A stretch of DNA of 64,000 bases, from contig JBFWSR010000002.1 of the NCBI GenBank assembly GCA_050248275.1, positions 124,001-188,000 on the forward strand, in the 5' to 3' direction. This DNA is from CAILZL01 sp050248275 (lineage in GTDB: Bacteria > Pseudomonadota > Gammaproteobacteria > Steroidobacterales > Steroidobacteraceae). The position numbers and the translations under genes are program-made. Each line of letters opens with the position of its first letter. Position 1 is the first letter of the stretch. The notes beneath the pieces are model-generated. The model was not told the DNA's origin. It did no database searches and saw only the letters and a program-made list of their open reading frames with translations. Of this stretch, positions 57,318 through 64,000 are shown piece by piece.

Positions 57318-57752
57318 ATGAACAAAATCACTGGTTACTCGTTACTGATCGGCCTGTCCGGCCTGACTCAAACTGCTCATGCAGCGGACTTCGCCGCCTA
57401 CTCCGGCGAACAATTGTTTCAACGCCTGTGCGCTTCATGTCATGGCAGCGGCGCGCAGGGCAACGGCCCCGTTGCCGCCTCCCTGAATGTCGCCGTCCCC
57501 AATCTGCGCGAGCTGACCAAGCGCAACCGCGGTACTTTTCCGATGGAAAAAATAGAAAAGATCGTCGATGGCCGCATCAGCCTGGCGCCGCACGGCACAC
57601 GCATCATGCCGGTATGGGGCGATGAGCTGCTGCGTTCAGAAGCCGGCGATCCTGAAGCCGAACGCGCCACCGCCAATCTGATACACAAGATCGTCGAGTA
57701 TCTGCGCGACATTCAAGGCGTCCCGCCAGAACAAGACTCAACCGGCAAGTAA
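57318..57752 (+). CDS. Periplasmic c-type cytochrome
   Basis: A 144-residue protein with a signal peptide (MNKITGYSLLIGLSGLTQTAHAAD), the haem motif CASCHG near residue 44, and the axial Met probably in IMPVWGDE. The distal part after the haem is acidic. A small electron carrier in the periplasm; the partner is not evident. The ATG at 57318 is the first in frame; divergent from the ALDH-like gene. A perfect hairpin follows its stop. Confidence 0.88.
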   Translation: MNKITGYSLLIGLSGLTQTAHAADFAAYSGEQLFQRLCASCHGSGAQGNGPVAASLNVAVPNLRELTKRNRGTFPMEKIEKIVDGRISLAPHGTRIMPVWGDELLRSEAGDPEAERATANLIHKIVEYLRDIQGVPPEQDSTGK

Positions 57753-57757
57753 CCAAC

Positions 57758-57786
57758 AAGACCGACTGGATAATCCAGTCGGTCTT
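57758..57786. terminator. Bidirectional hairpin terminator between the cytochrome and DUF5666 genes
   Basis: AAGACCGACTGGA (57758-57770) and TCCAGTCGGTCTT (57774-57786) are a perfect 13-bp stem with a 3-base loop, lying between two convergent genes. T-rich runs are weak on both sides (TTGG; TTGTTGG on the other strand). Confidence 0.75.
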
Positions 57787-57836
57787 TGGCCTTATGATTG
57801 AGCCCATTTCATTTGTGGCGTAGTCGAACGCCGTAA

Positions 57837-59315
57837 TTACGGCGATTCAATCTCGACTCGTTCTGCGGCCAACCCTACGCCCGGAGTCCATGCGGCCTGA
57901 TTCGCGCCGCGCGCATTCACCATCACACCATTGGCAGTCGCAGCCGAAAAGAACGCCGCCTGCGAAATATTATTGCCGTTGATATCACGAAATTCGGTCA
58001 CTCCCGCCGTGGTATTCACGGTGGCCGTCAGCAGATCAAACTTGGGGGATGTAATCGCCTGCGGAAACGCGCGAATTTCCAGGCGATTGGTAGCCGAGGC
58101 AGCACGCCGCTCAATCGTCACGGCGGTCATCGCCGTATGTGCGGCATTCTCATAGCCACGGACTTCCAGATAATTACCAGACTGGATGTTGCTCAAACCA
58201 AAGCTCGAGTTGGATGAGCCCAACTTGTCCACGTATTGTGTAGTCGAAGTGGTGCTCACCGTGATGCCGAACATCTTGAATGTTCCCGCACTGGCATTCG
58301 GCGCCTCGTCCACAAATCCTGTCAGGCGCGTGTTGGTGCCCTGCTTGAACTCGATCTTACTCGCCATCAGTACGCCGCTGCTGTTGAATGTGCCTTCAAC
58401 CTCCACTTTGGTACCGGCGATCAGATTACTGGCAGCGCCATTGACATACCGGGGTGAGCTGGCAGTACTGACACTGACCGAACCCATCGAGAAAACATTG
58501 CCTGAAACGGTGGTGATGATCCCTTCGATTTCACCCAGCCCACTTGTGGCGGATATGCCGCAACTCTTTACTTCAACACTGGTTGCATTAAAGACCGTGC
58601 CATTAAAGCCGCCCTTCACTTCAACGCATACATTGTTATTGCCAGGCGAACCGTTGGGCAGTTGTGCGCCAGTGAAATCAATCAGGGTGGAGCCAATAGT
58701 GAAGGTCACACCCGACAGGTTTGTTACTTTACCTGTCAGCTCATAGCCATTACTGCCCACGCCAGTCTTCACTTCCACGCGCGTAGCTTCCACCTGATCC
58801 AGGTTATTTACAAAGCCACTGATTTCGACCACCACGGTATTGGCTGGTTGAGCAGCGAGCGCATCAAGATCGGCAATACCTGCAAACACCGTCGCGCCGG
58901 TTACTTTCACGGTTTGTCCCAACACGGTGAAAGTGCTGGCAGCCGTGTTCACGCTGGCCACCGGCCCCTGCAGATTGTCACTAAACTCGACGCTGGTCGC
59001 GGTACCCCTGCCGGTAGTGGTATTGATGCCGCCATTCACAGTCACGACCTGACCGATGCGCAGATCGGACTGGTTTAAGCCACTGATACCTTCCACCTTC
59101 ACGGTGCTGCTGGATAAATCGAACTCCACGCCATTGACGAAGATGCTGCCGAACGCGGTGATCGGTCCTACCGCCACACCGGGCACGCTGCTGCCGCCAT
59201 TGGTGATGCCGCTGCCGTTGATGCCGGCGGTGGTGCTGTCAGACCCGCCGCCGCAGGCCACGAACATGCTGGACAGAGCCAGCATCATTACTGATAAAAA
59301 ATGTCGGGCATTCAT
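57837..59315 (-). CDS. DUF5666 repeat lipoprotein
   Basis: A 492-residue lipoprotein. The signal MNARHFLSVMMLALSSMFVACGGGS ends in a lipobox (FVAC), followed by a Gly/Ser-rich linker and about five or six DUF5666 units of 70-80 residues each. An example unit is ITAFGSIFVNGVEFDLSSSTVKVEGISGLNQSDLRIGQVVTVNGG. Each unit has a GxI...(F/V)xVNG...V pattern with Val-Glu-Val ends. DUF5666 is an OB-like fold of unknown role, probably surface-exposed. AGGGGA precedes the ATG, which overlaps the stop of the upstream DUF6502 gene (ATGA). Confidence 0.85.
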   Translation of the reverse strand: MNARHFLSVMMLALSSMFVACGGGSDSTTAGINGSGITNGGSSVPGVAVGPITAFGSIFVNGVEFDLSSSTVKVEGISGLNQSDLRIGQVVTVNGGINTTTGRGTATSVEFSDNLQGPVASVNTAASTFTVLGQTVKVTGATVFAGIADLDALAAQPANTVVVEISGFVNNLDQVEATRVEVKTGVGSNGYELTGKVTNLSGVTFTIGSTLIDFTGAQLPNGSPGNNNVCVEVKGGFNGTVFNATSVEVKSCGISATSGLGEIEGIITTVSGNVFSMGSVSVSTASSPRYVNGAASNLIAGTKVEVEGTFNSSGVLMASKIEFKQGTNTRLTGFVDEAPNASAGTFKMFGITVSTTSTTQYVDKLGSSNSSFGLSNIQSGNYLEVRGYENAAHTAMTAVTIERRAASATNRLEIRAFPQAITSPKFDLLTATVNTTAGVTEFRDINGNNISQAAFFSAATANGVMVNARGANQAAWTPGVGLAAERVEIESP

Positions 59316-60136
59316 TTTCGTCCCCTCGGTTTGAAATCCTGAATGTGATAAAGCCCGGCACCCAGGCGAATGCGCCGGGCTTCGGTGTTGTCGGCATCGA
59401 CTTGCTGGTGCTGCGTCAACCAATCGTCAACGCGTTCGAGAAAACCCTGCCCTTCGCGCGCCAGGAAGGTCTGGAAGGCGGGCAGATGACGCGGATCGAT
59501 GGCGTCATTTTCCGCACGTCGCTCGAAGCGACGCGGTTCGCTGCCGGCGCTGGCAAGGTTGTGAACCAGCACATTGCCGAGATCTTCCAGCACGCTGCCG
59601 GCGCGCAGGGCGCTGTCCGCTTCAATCGGCTGCGGGATATAAACGCGACTCAAGACCTGCAACCGGCCGTCTGCCTGCTCGGCTACCGCTGCAACCGCTT
59701 TCAGTTCCTTCAACAACGCAGTGGCCGGCATGTCGCCGGCATGGCGCAGACACAGATCGGCAAATGACGGCGCAGCGCCCTCGGCAGGCAACAGCAGCGG
59801 TTGCCCGGCAACGCAGTAATCGGCGTCCTGATACCAGCCCGACAACACCCGCTGGGCTGCATTCAGATATCGCGGTTCTTCAGCTTCATCCGTCCCGCTG
59901 AGTTCACGCAGACGGGCGACTTCGCGACGGTTGATGCCGGTAAGGATGGCGACTCGCGCCAGATTGGTGGGTCTGCCACGAATGCCGAATTCATCGGTGG
60001 CAATCTCGACAAACGCCTGTTTGGAAACGTCGGCGAATTCCTTCCAAGGCACACCGCTTTTGATCAGCAGGCGGGCCAACGGCCGCAGCAGACGGCGGCA
60101 GGCGATCAGGAGGGCTTGTTTGGAATCAAAAACCAT
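59312..60136 (-). CDS. DUF6502 family protein
   Basis: A 274-residue protein of the DUF6502 family, found next to DUF5666 genes in several proteobacteria. The N terminus (RRLLRPLARLLIKSGVPWKEFADVSKQAFVEIATDEFGI) and the following NLARVAILTGINRREVARLREL look like helix-turn-helix regulatory segments, so a DNA-binding role is possible. The ATG at 60136 has GGAG six bases before it, better than the ATG at 60148. The stop overlaps the DUF5666 start, so the two are translationally coupled. Confidence 0.75.
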   Translation of the reverse strand: MVFDSKQALLIACRRLLRPLARLLIKSGVPWKEFADVSKQAFVEIATDEFGIRGRPTNLARVAILTGINRREVARLRELSGTDEAEEPRYLNAAQRVLSGWYQDADYCVAGQPLLLPAEGAAPSFADLCLRHAGDMPATALLKELKAVAAVAEQADGRLQVLSRVYIPQPIEADSALRAGSVLEDLGNVLVHNLASAGSEPRRFERRAENDAIDPRHLPAFQTFLAREGQGFLERVDDWLTQHQQVDADNTEARRIRLGAGLYHIQDFKPRGRK

Positions 60137-60245
60137 ATTTGGCTCCATTTAAACCAAATATGATCTTTCAGATAACGAATTGCAAGCCCCAAATACAGCG
60201 CGATGTAATTTGGTGACAGCGCAGCCGGACCCGTCTTGATGATTG

Positions 60246-60842
60246 TTACTTGGCCACGGGAGCTGCTGCGCCTGGAAACTTGGCAAACATGGCTGTAACG
60301 ACGGTATTGATCCGCGCTTCGGCATTATTGCCGGTGAGATAAGTCAGATCCTGCTCAACCGACGCATGCCAGATGGGTTGACGGGTTTTGGCATCGAACA
60401 GATCCACCGCAATGCGGCCTTCACGGTAGGCATACAAGCCATCATTGGTCCAGCTCACGGACCCCATCATGCCGGGATGCCACCAGCCCCAACCCACGCC
60501 GACCCGCACGGGTGTGCGGTCTGCTTCCAGCGTCTGCCGGTTGCCGATCGCCACGGTGACATAGCAATCTGCGGTGACGCCTTCGCCCGCGGGTTGCAAA
60601 CCCTGTTTCGCCAGATTGCTTTCAACCGCATCGCGCAGGCGTTGCTGATTCAACGGGTTCTCGAATGCGGGACCACCGGCAGTGAAATCGTCCGCCGACT
60701 GCTCCCATACATAGGTGTGGTAGTTGCCGATGTTGAGGCGGGAGTTGTAGTCATGACGCACGCGCGGCGTGGTGCTGCAGGCATTCAGCGCCAGCGCGGC
60801 AGTCAACAGCAAGGGAAATACGGCAAGGCGTTTGATGAACAT
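60246..60842 (-). CDS. DUF4136 lipoprotein
   Basis: A 198-residue lipoprotein. The signal peptide (MFIKRLAVFPLLLTAALALNACSTTP) has lipobox LNAC; the mature part shows the DUF4136 pattern, HDYNSRLNIGNYHTYVWE, LRDAVESNLAKQGLQP, DCYVTVAI and RIAVDLFDAKTRQPIWHASVEQDL. DUF4136 proteins are envelope proteins of unknown function. The ATG at 60842 has GGAG eight bases upstream. Isolated between DUF6502 and the helicase gene. Confidence 0.85.
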   Translation of the reverse strand: MFIKRLAVFPLLLTAALALNACSTTPRVRHDYNSRLNIGNYHTYVWEQSADDFTAGGPAFENPLNQQRLRDAVESNLAKQGLQPAGEGVTADCYVTVAIGNRQTLEADRTPVRVGVGWGWWHPGMMGSVSWTNDGLYAYREGRIAVDLFDAKTRQPIWHASVEQDLTYLTGNNAEARINTVVTAMFAKFPGAAAPVAK

Positions 60843-60990
60843 GACATTCACTCCAGCGAGTTTGTCGGCAGCATGAAACTTATAAATTAGCCGAAGCTTA
60901 AGCTTAGTGCATGCCGCCCGCGCAGAAGTTCGCCGCGCCGTTACCGAAAACGGACATTCACGCATTCGACCGCCACCGTATTGAGGCGGA

Positions 60991-63150
60991 CTATTTCCGG
61001 CCGCGCGGTGCGCCCTTGCTGAAGGTTTTCTTCGGGCCATGTGCAGCGCCAGCGCGTGGCGCGCCACGATCCTTGACTCCCAGGGTACGTCGCGGCCGTT
61101 CATCGCCGTGATCGAAACGCTTGATGCTGCTGCGCTCGGGACGGGCGCTTCTGGCCGGATAACTGCTGTTTTCGGTACGTTCAGCCACACCCGGCCGTTG
61201 TTTCGAAATGCGCAACTCCTGCCCTGCCACCCAGACCTTTTTCAGGTGCTGCAGCACTTCCTTGGGCATGCCTTCGGGCAGGTCCACCAGACTGTAGGTA
61301 TCGAAGATCTCGATACGACCGATGTACTTGCTGTCGATACCCGCTTCGTTGGCAATGGCGCCGACAATGTTGCCGGGCTTCACCTGATGTTCACTGCCCA
61401 CGGCAACCCGATAGGTTTCCATGGTCACATCATTGTCGCCGCCCCTGGCAGGACTCCTGGTTTGGGTGAATTCACGACCGGCTTCGCGACGCGCTTCACG
61501 ACGTTCATCGGGCACTGCAACGCCTTCGCTGCGTTCGACAGGTCTGCGTTCACGCACGAGTGCAGCGCCGGCTTCAGCCTGGAATTCTTTTTTCTTGAAT
61601 TCACGCTTCTCGGCACGCGGACGTTCGCCTTCAGATGCTGCAAAAGCAGGGGCACGAACCGGCACTGAACGTTCCTGATCGCGCTCGGCACGACCCTCGA
61701 AACGCCCTTCAAAACGTGGTTCGAACCTGGCCTCAAAGCGTGGCGACTGACTTTCGCGCGACCTGCCGTCACGCGGCGCATCGCGGTCTGCATGACGTTC
61801 ACGCGAACCGGTGCGCAGCAACAGCGGTGTCTTGCCCTGAGCCATCTTCGCCAGGGCGGCGGCAATTTCGATGGCCGGTATGTTCTGTTCCCGCTCGAAC
61901 TGTTCCACCACTTCGCGGAACAACTCCAGCTCACCGTTTTCCAGCGTTTCGGTGATGCGCGTCTTGAACTTGACGATGCGCTGATTGTTCACCGCTTCCA
62001 CGCTCGGCATTTCCATATGTTCGATGGGCTGACGCGTGGCGCGTTCAATCGCCGCCAGCATGCGGCGTTCGCGCGGCGAGACGAACAGAATGGCCTCGCC
62101 GCTGCGGCCGGCACGGCCGGTACGGCCGATGCGATGCACATAGGACTCGATATCAAGAGGAATATCGAAGTTCACCACGTGACTGATGCGCTCCACATTC
62201 AAGCCGCGGGCCGCCACGTCGGTGGCCACCAGAATGTCCAGTTGACCATCGCGCAGGCGCTGCACGGTGCGCTCACGCTGTTGTTGCGGCACATCGCCAT
62301 TCAATGGCGCCACGGCGTAGCCGCGTGCTTCGAGTTTTTCCGCCAATTCTTCGGTGCTGATCTTGGTGCGGGCAAAGATGATCATGGCATCGAAGCTTTC
62401 CACTTCGAGCATGCGCGTCAGGGCGTCCAGCTTGTGCAGGCCGCTGACCATCCAGTAACGCTGGCGGATATTGGTCGCCGTCGTGGTCTTGCTGCGAATC
62501 AGTATTTCCGCCGGATCGCGCAGATAAGTCTGGGCAATGCGTCTGATCTGCGGCGGCATGGTGGCCGAGAACAGCGCCACCTGACGCTGCGCCGGCATCT
62601 GCTGCAGAATCCATTCAACATCCTCCAGGAAGCCCATGTTCAGCATTTCGTCGGCCTCATCCAGCACCACCATGCTGACCGTGCCCAGATTCAGCGTGCC
62701 GCGCTTCAGGTGATCCATCACGCGACCGGGCGTGCCCACCACCACATGTGCGCCGCGCTTCAAGCTGCTCAACTGCGGCTGATACGCCTGCCCGCCGTAA
62801 ATCGGCAGCACATGAAAGCCCGGCATATGCGCGGCATATTTCTGGAATGCTTCGGCCACCTGGATGGCCAGTTCACGTGTAGGCGCCAACACCAGTGCCT
62901 GCACCGCCCGATTGCCGACATCAATGCGTGACAGGATCGGCAGGGCAAAGGCGGCGGTCTTGCCGGTACCGGTCTGCGCCTGACCCAGCACATCGCGGCC
63001 GGTCAACAGGGTGGGAATGGTCTCGGCCTGGATCGGCGAAGGATTTTCGTAACCGACATCCTCCAGCGCCTTGAGCAAAGGGGCCGGAAGATTCAGGTCA
63101 CGAAAGGTGATCGACGTACCGGGCGTCGCGGCAGATTCTTGAGCAGACAT
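60991..63150 (-). CDS. deaD: DEAD-box RNA helicase, DeaD/CsdA type with DbpA RNA-binding domain
   Basis: A 719-residue helicase. Motifs in order: FRDLNLPAPLLKALEDVGYENPSPIQ (Q motif), AQTGTGKT (Walker A), PTRELA, GTPGR, DEAD (VVLDEADEMLN), SATMP, then the second RecA domain with VATDVAARGLNV and HRIGRTGRAGRSG. After it comes an Arg/Glu-rich linker of about 120 residues with RFEARFEPRFEGRFEGR, then a DbpA-type RNA-binding domain (DVTMETYRVAVGSEHQVKPGNIVGAIANEAGI) and a basic tail. DeaD helps 50S assembly and cold adaptation. ATG 63150. Confidence 0.94.
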   Translation of the reverse strand: MSAQESAATPGTSITFRDLNLPAPLLKALEDVGYENPSPIQAETIPTLLTGRDVLGQAQTGTGKTAAFALPILSRIDVGNRAVQALVLAPTRELAIQVAEAFQKYAAHMPGFHVLPIYGGQAYQPQLSSLKRGAHVVVGTPGRVMDHLKRGTLNLGTVSMVVLDEADEMLNMGFLEDVEWILQQMPAQRQVALFSATMPPQIRRIAQTYLRDPAEILIRSKTTTATNIRQRYWMVSGLHKLDALTRMLEVESFDAMIIFARTKISTEELAEKLEARGYAVAPLNGDVPQQQRERTVQRLRDGQLDILVATDVAARGLNVERISHVVNFDIPLDIESYVHRIGRTGRAGRSGEAILFVSPRERRMLAAIERATRQPIEHMEMPSVEAVNNQRIVKFKTRITETLENGELELFREVVEQFEREQNIPAIEIAAALAKMAQGKTPLLLRTGSRERHADRDAPRDGRSRESQSPRFEARFEPRFEGRFEGRAERDQERSVPVRAPAFAASEGERPRAEKREFKKKEFQAEAGAALVRERRPVERSEGVAVPDERREARREAGREFTQTRSPARGGDNDVTMETYRVAVGSEHQVKPGNIVGAIANEAGIDSKYIGRIEIFDTYSLVDLPEGMPKEVLQHLKKVWVAGQELRISKQRPGVAERTENSSYPARSARPERSSIKRFDHGDERPRRTLGVKDRGAPRAGAAHGPKKTFSKGAPRGRK

Positions 63151-63259
63151 AAGGCCTCAAACATCCCCAGCGGCCGGGGATCGGGAAAAGGGGGCGACTT
63201 CTACGCTGTTAAGCGCGGAAAGTCACGCACTGATTATGGGCAAACGGCAGCCAGCGCAC

Positions 63260-63835
63260 TCACAACACCCTGCCGGCATTCAACAACACCAGCACGCCCA
63301 TCACGGCAAACAGGATGGCACAGGTAATATGAATCTTGCGCACCGGAATACGCTCGGTCAGCCATTCACCAAAGATGACCACCGGCACATTGGCCAGCAT
63401 CATGCCGACGGTCGTCCCCGCCACCACCCAGAACAGCGATTGATACTGTGCCGCCAGCGCCACGGTGGCGACCTGGGTTTTATCGCCCATCTCGGCGAGA
63501 AAGAACGCGATCACTGTGGCAACGAACACGCCTGCCTGACTTCTGGCAGGCGCATCGTCATCGAGCTTGTCGGGAATCAACGTCCACAGCGCCATGCCGA
63601 TGAACGACAGCCCCAATACCCAACGCAGGATATCCGGACTCAACAACATTGCGACCCAGGCGCCGACTGCACCGGCAAACGCATGATTGGCCAGCGTTGC
63701 GACGAGAATGCCCAGCACAATCGGCACGGGCTTGCGGAACTGTGCGGTCAGCAACAACGCCAGCAACTGGGTTTTATCGCCCATTTCGGCGAGCGCGACG
63801 ATGCCAGTGGAAACAAAAAAAGGATGAACCACCAT
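63260..63835 (-). CDS. TMEM165/GDT1 family cation transporter
   Basis: A 191-residue membrane protein with two copies of the signature EMGDKTQ (LAEMGDKTQLLALLL and LAEMGDKTQVATVAL), which defines the UPF0016/GDT1/TMEM165 family of Mn2+ or Ca2+ transporters. Six to seven hydrophobic helices follow the usual inverted-repeat layout. The ATG at 63835 is preceded by GGAG at 5 bases and is better than longer in-frame starts. No Mn-responsive yybP-ykoY riboswitch is visible upstream. The right-hand 165 bp hold no other gene that I can support. Confidence 0.88.
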   Translation of the reverse strand: MVVHPFFVSTGIVALAEMGDKTQLLALLLTAQFRKPVPIVLGILVATLANHAFAGAVGAWVAMLLSPDILRWVLGLSFIGMALWTLIPDKLDDDAPARSQAGVFVATVIAFFLAEMGDKTQVATVALAAQYQSLFWVVAGTTVGMMLANVPVVIFGEWLTERIPVRKIHITCAILFAVMGVLVLLNAGRVL

Positions 63836-63840
63836 TTGAA

Positions 63841-63884
63841 CTCCGGCCGGTTGAATACCCATGATCGCACGCTCCCCGGCCAAA
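63841..63884 (-). promoter_or_regulatory. Hairpin at the ribosome site of the TMEM165-like gene
   Basis: On the minus strand GGCCGG (63881-63876) can pair with CCGGCC (63850-63845), and three wobble or weak pairs extend it into the Shine-Dalgarno GGAG. Such pairing would hide the ribosome site, which could make translation conditional. By-eye fold only. Confidence 0.3.
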
Positions 63885-64000
63885 CGGAGGCATACGATCA
63901 AAGGTCTCAGCAGATCCGGAAATCCGCCTGCGCCATGCTCGAATGAGCAAGTCTGTTGACGCAGGCCACGCTATCCAGAACAAGATTCGGGATGCGAGCG

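Noticed and set aside
63836..64000. yybP-ykoY manganese riboswitch before the TMEM165-like gene
   Set aside because: The conserved GGGGAGUA and later pairing segments of the class are not found.
1..64000. CRISPR arrays, tRNA or rRNA genes, and prophage genes
   Set aside because: No regularly spaced repeats, cloverleaf genes apart from tmRNA, or phage structural genes could be recognised by reading.

Overview
The window is chromosomal DNA from a GC-rich gammaproteobacterium. It carries the hrcA-grpE-dnaK-dnaJ heat-shock cluster, the nadK-recN-fur-bamE-ratA-smpB-ssrA order, leuS-lptE, the holA-nadD-rsfS-rlmH block, and a tmRNA tag of ANDDNYALAA. These fit the Xanthomonadales/Nevskiales/Steroidobacterales side of the class; the exact lineage is inference. 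No rRNA, tRNA, CRISPR array, prophage or recognisable transposase gene is visible. Most of the window is housekeeping DNA interrupted by short accessory insertions and small REP-like repeats.

Layout. 0-3.4 kb: the 5' part of dapB, then an accessory block (SAM methyltransferase and GFA enzyme, divergent AraC regulator, small secreted protein) where dapB would be expected to follow dnaJ directly. 3.4-8.5 kb: dnaJ, dnaK, grpE, hrcA, with sigma32-type promoters before grpE and dnaK. 8.7-17.1 kb: nadK, recN, fur, bamE, ratA, smpB and ssrA, with a three-gene lipid-linked sugar-transfer cassette (GtrB-like, GtrA-like, PMT-like) between smpB and ssrA. 17.2-21.9 kb: a MuiA-like surface protein, then rlmH, rsfS, nadD, holA. 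22-31.6 kb: a DUF2946 protein with a ZnuD-like TonB receptor, prolyl aminopeptidase, a small secreted protein, zwf, ppc, an uncharacterised HExxH protein and a single-domain Hpt protein; this block separates holA from lptE-leuS. 31.6-34.7 kb: lptE and leuS. 34.8-44.5 kb: a long minus-strand chemotaxis cluster (STAS, cheA, MCP, cheW, cheR, cheD, cheB, two HDOD genes) with no cheY. 44.9-46.4 kb: fliK-like and flhB-C-like genes on the opposite strand. 46.5-48.8 kb: two hsp20 genes divergent from cbpA-cbpM, driven by back-to-back sigma32-type promoters. 48.8-51.2 kb: a small accessory island (RelE/Gp49-type toxin with HTH antitoxin, DUF2971 protein, GIY-YIG protein next to a perfect 28-bp inverted repeat). 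51.3-55.5 kb: ahpF, ahpC, an EamA exporter, a TauE/SafE exporter. 55.6-64 kb: an aldehyde-dehydrogenase-like protein without its catalytic residues, a cytochrome c, a DUF6502-DUF5666 pair, a DUF4136 lipoprotein, a DeaD-type helicase and a TMEM165/GDT1 transporter.

How it works together. Stress protection dominates: DnaK/DnaJ/GrpE, Hsp20 and CbpA/CbpM for protein folding, tmRNA/SmpB for ribosome rescue, AhpC/AhpF for peroxide, RecN for DNA breaks, Fur for metal. The chemotaxis and flagellar genes indicate a motile cell. The most notable observations are the catalytically dead ALDH, the HExxH/Hpt pair inserted downstream of leuS-lptE, the lysine-rich tail on RsfS, the back-to-back heat-shock promoters, and REP-like motifs that contain the stop codons of several genes. 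No clearly new multi-gene system is evident.
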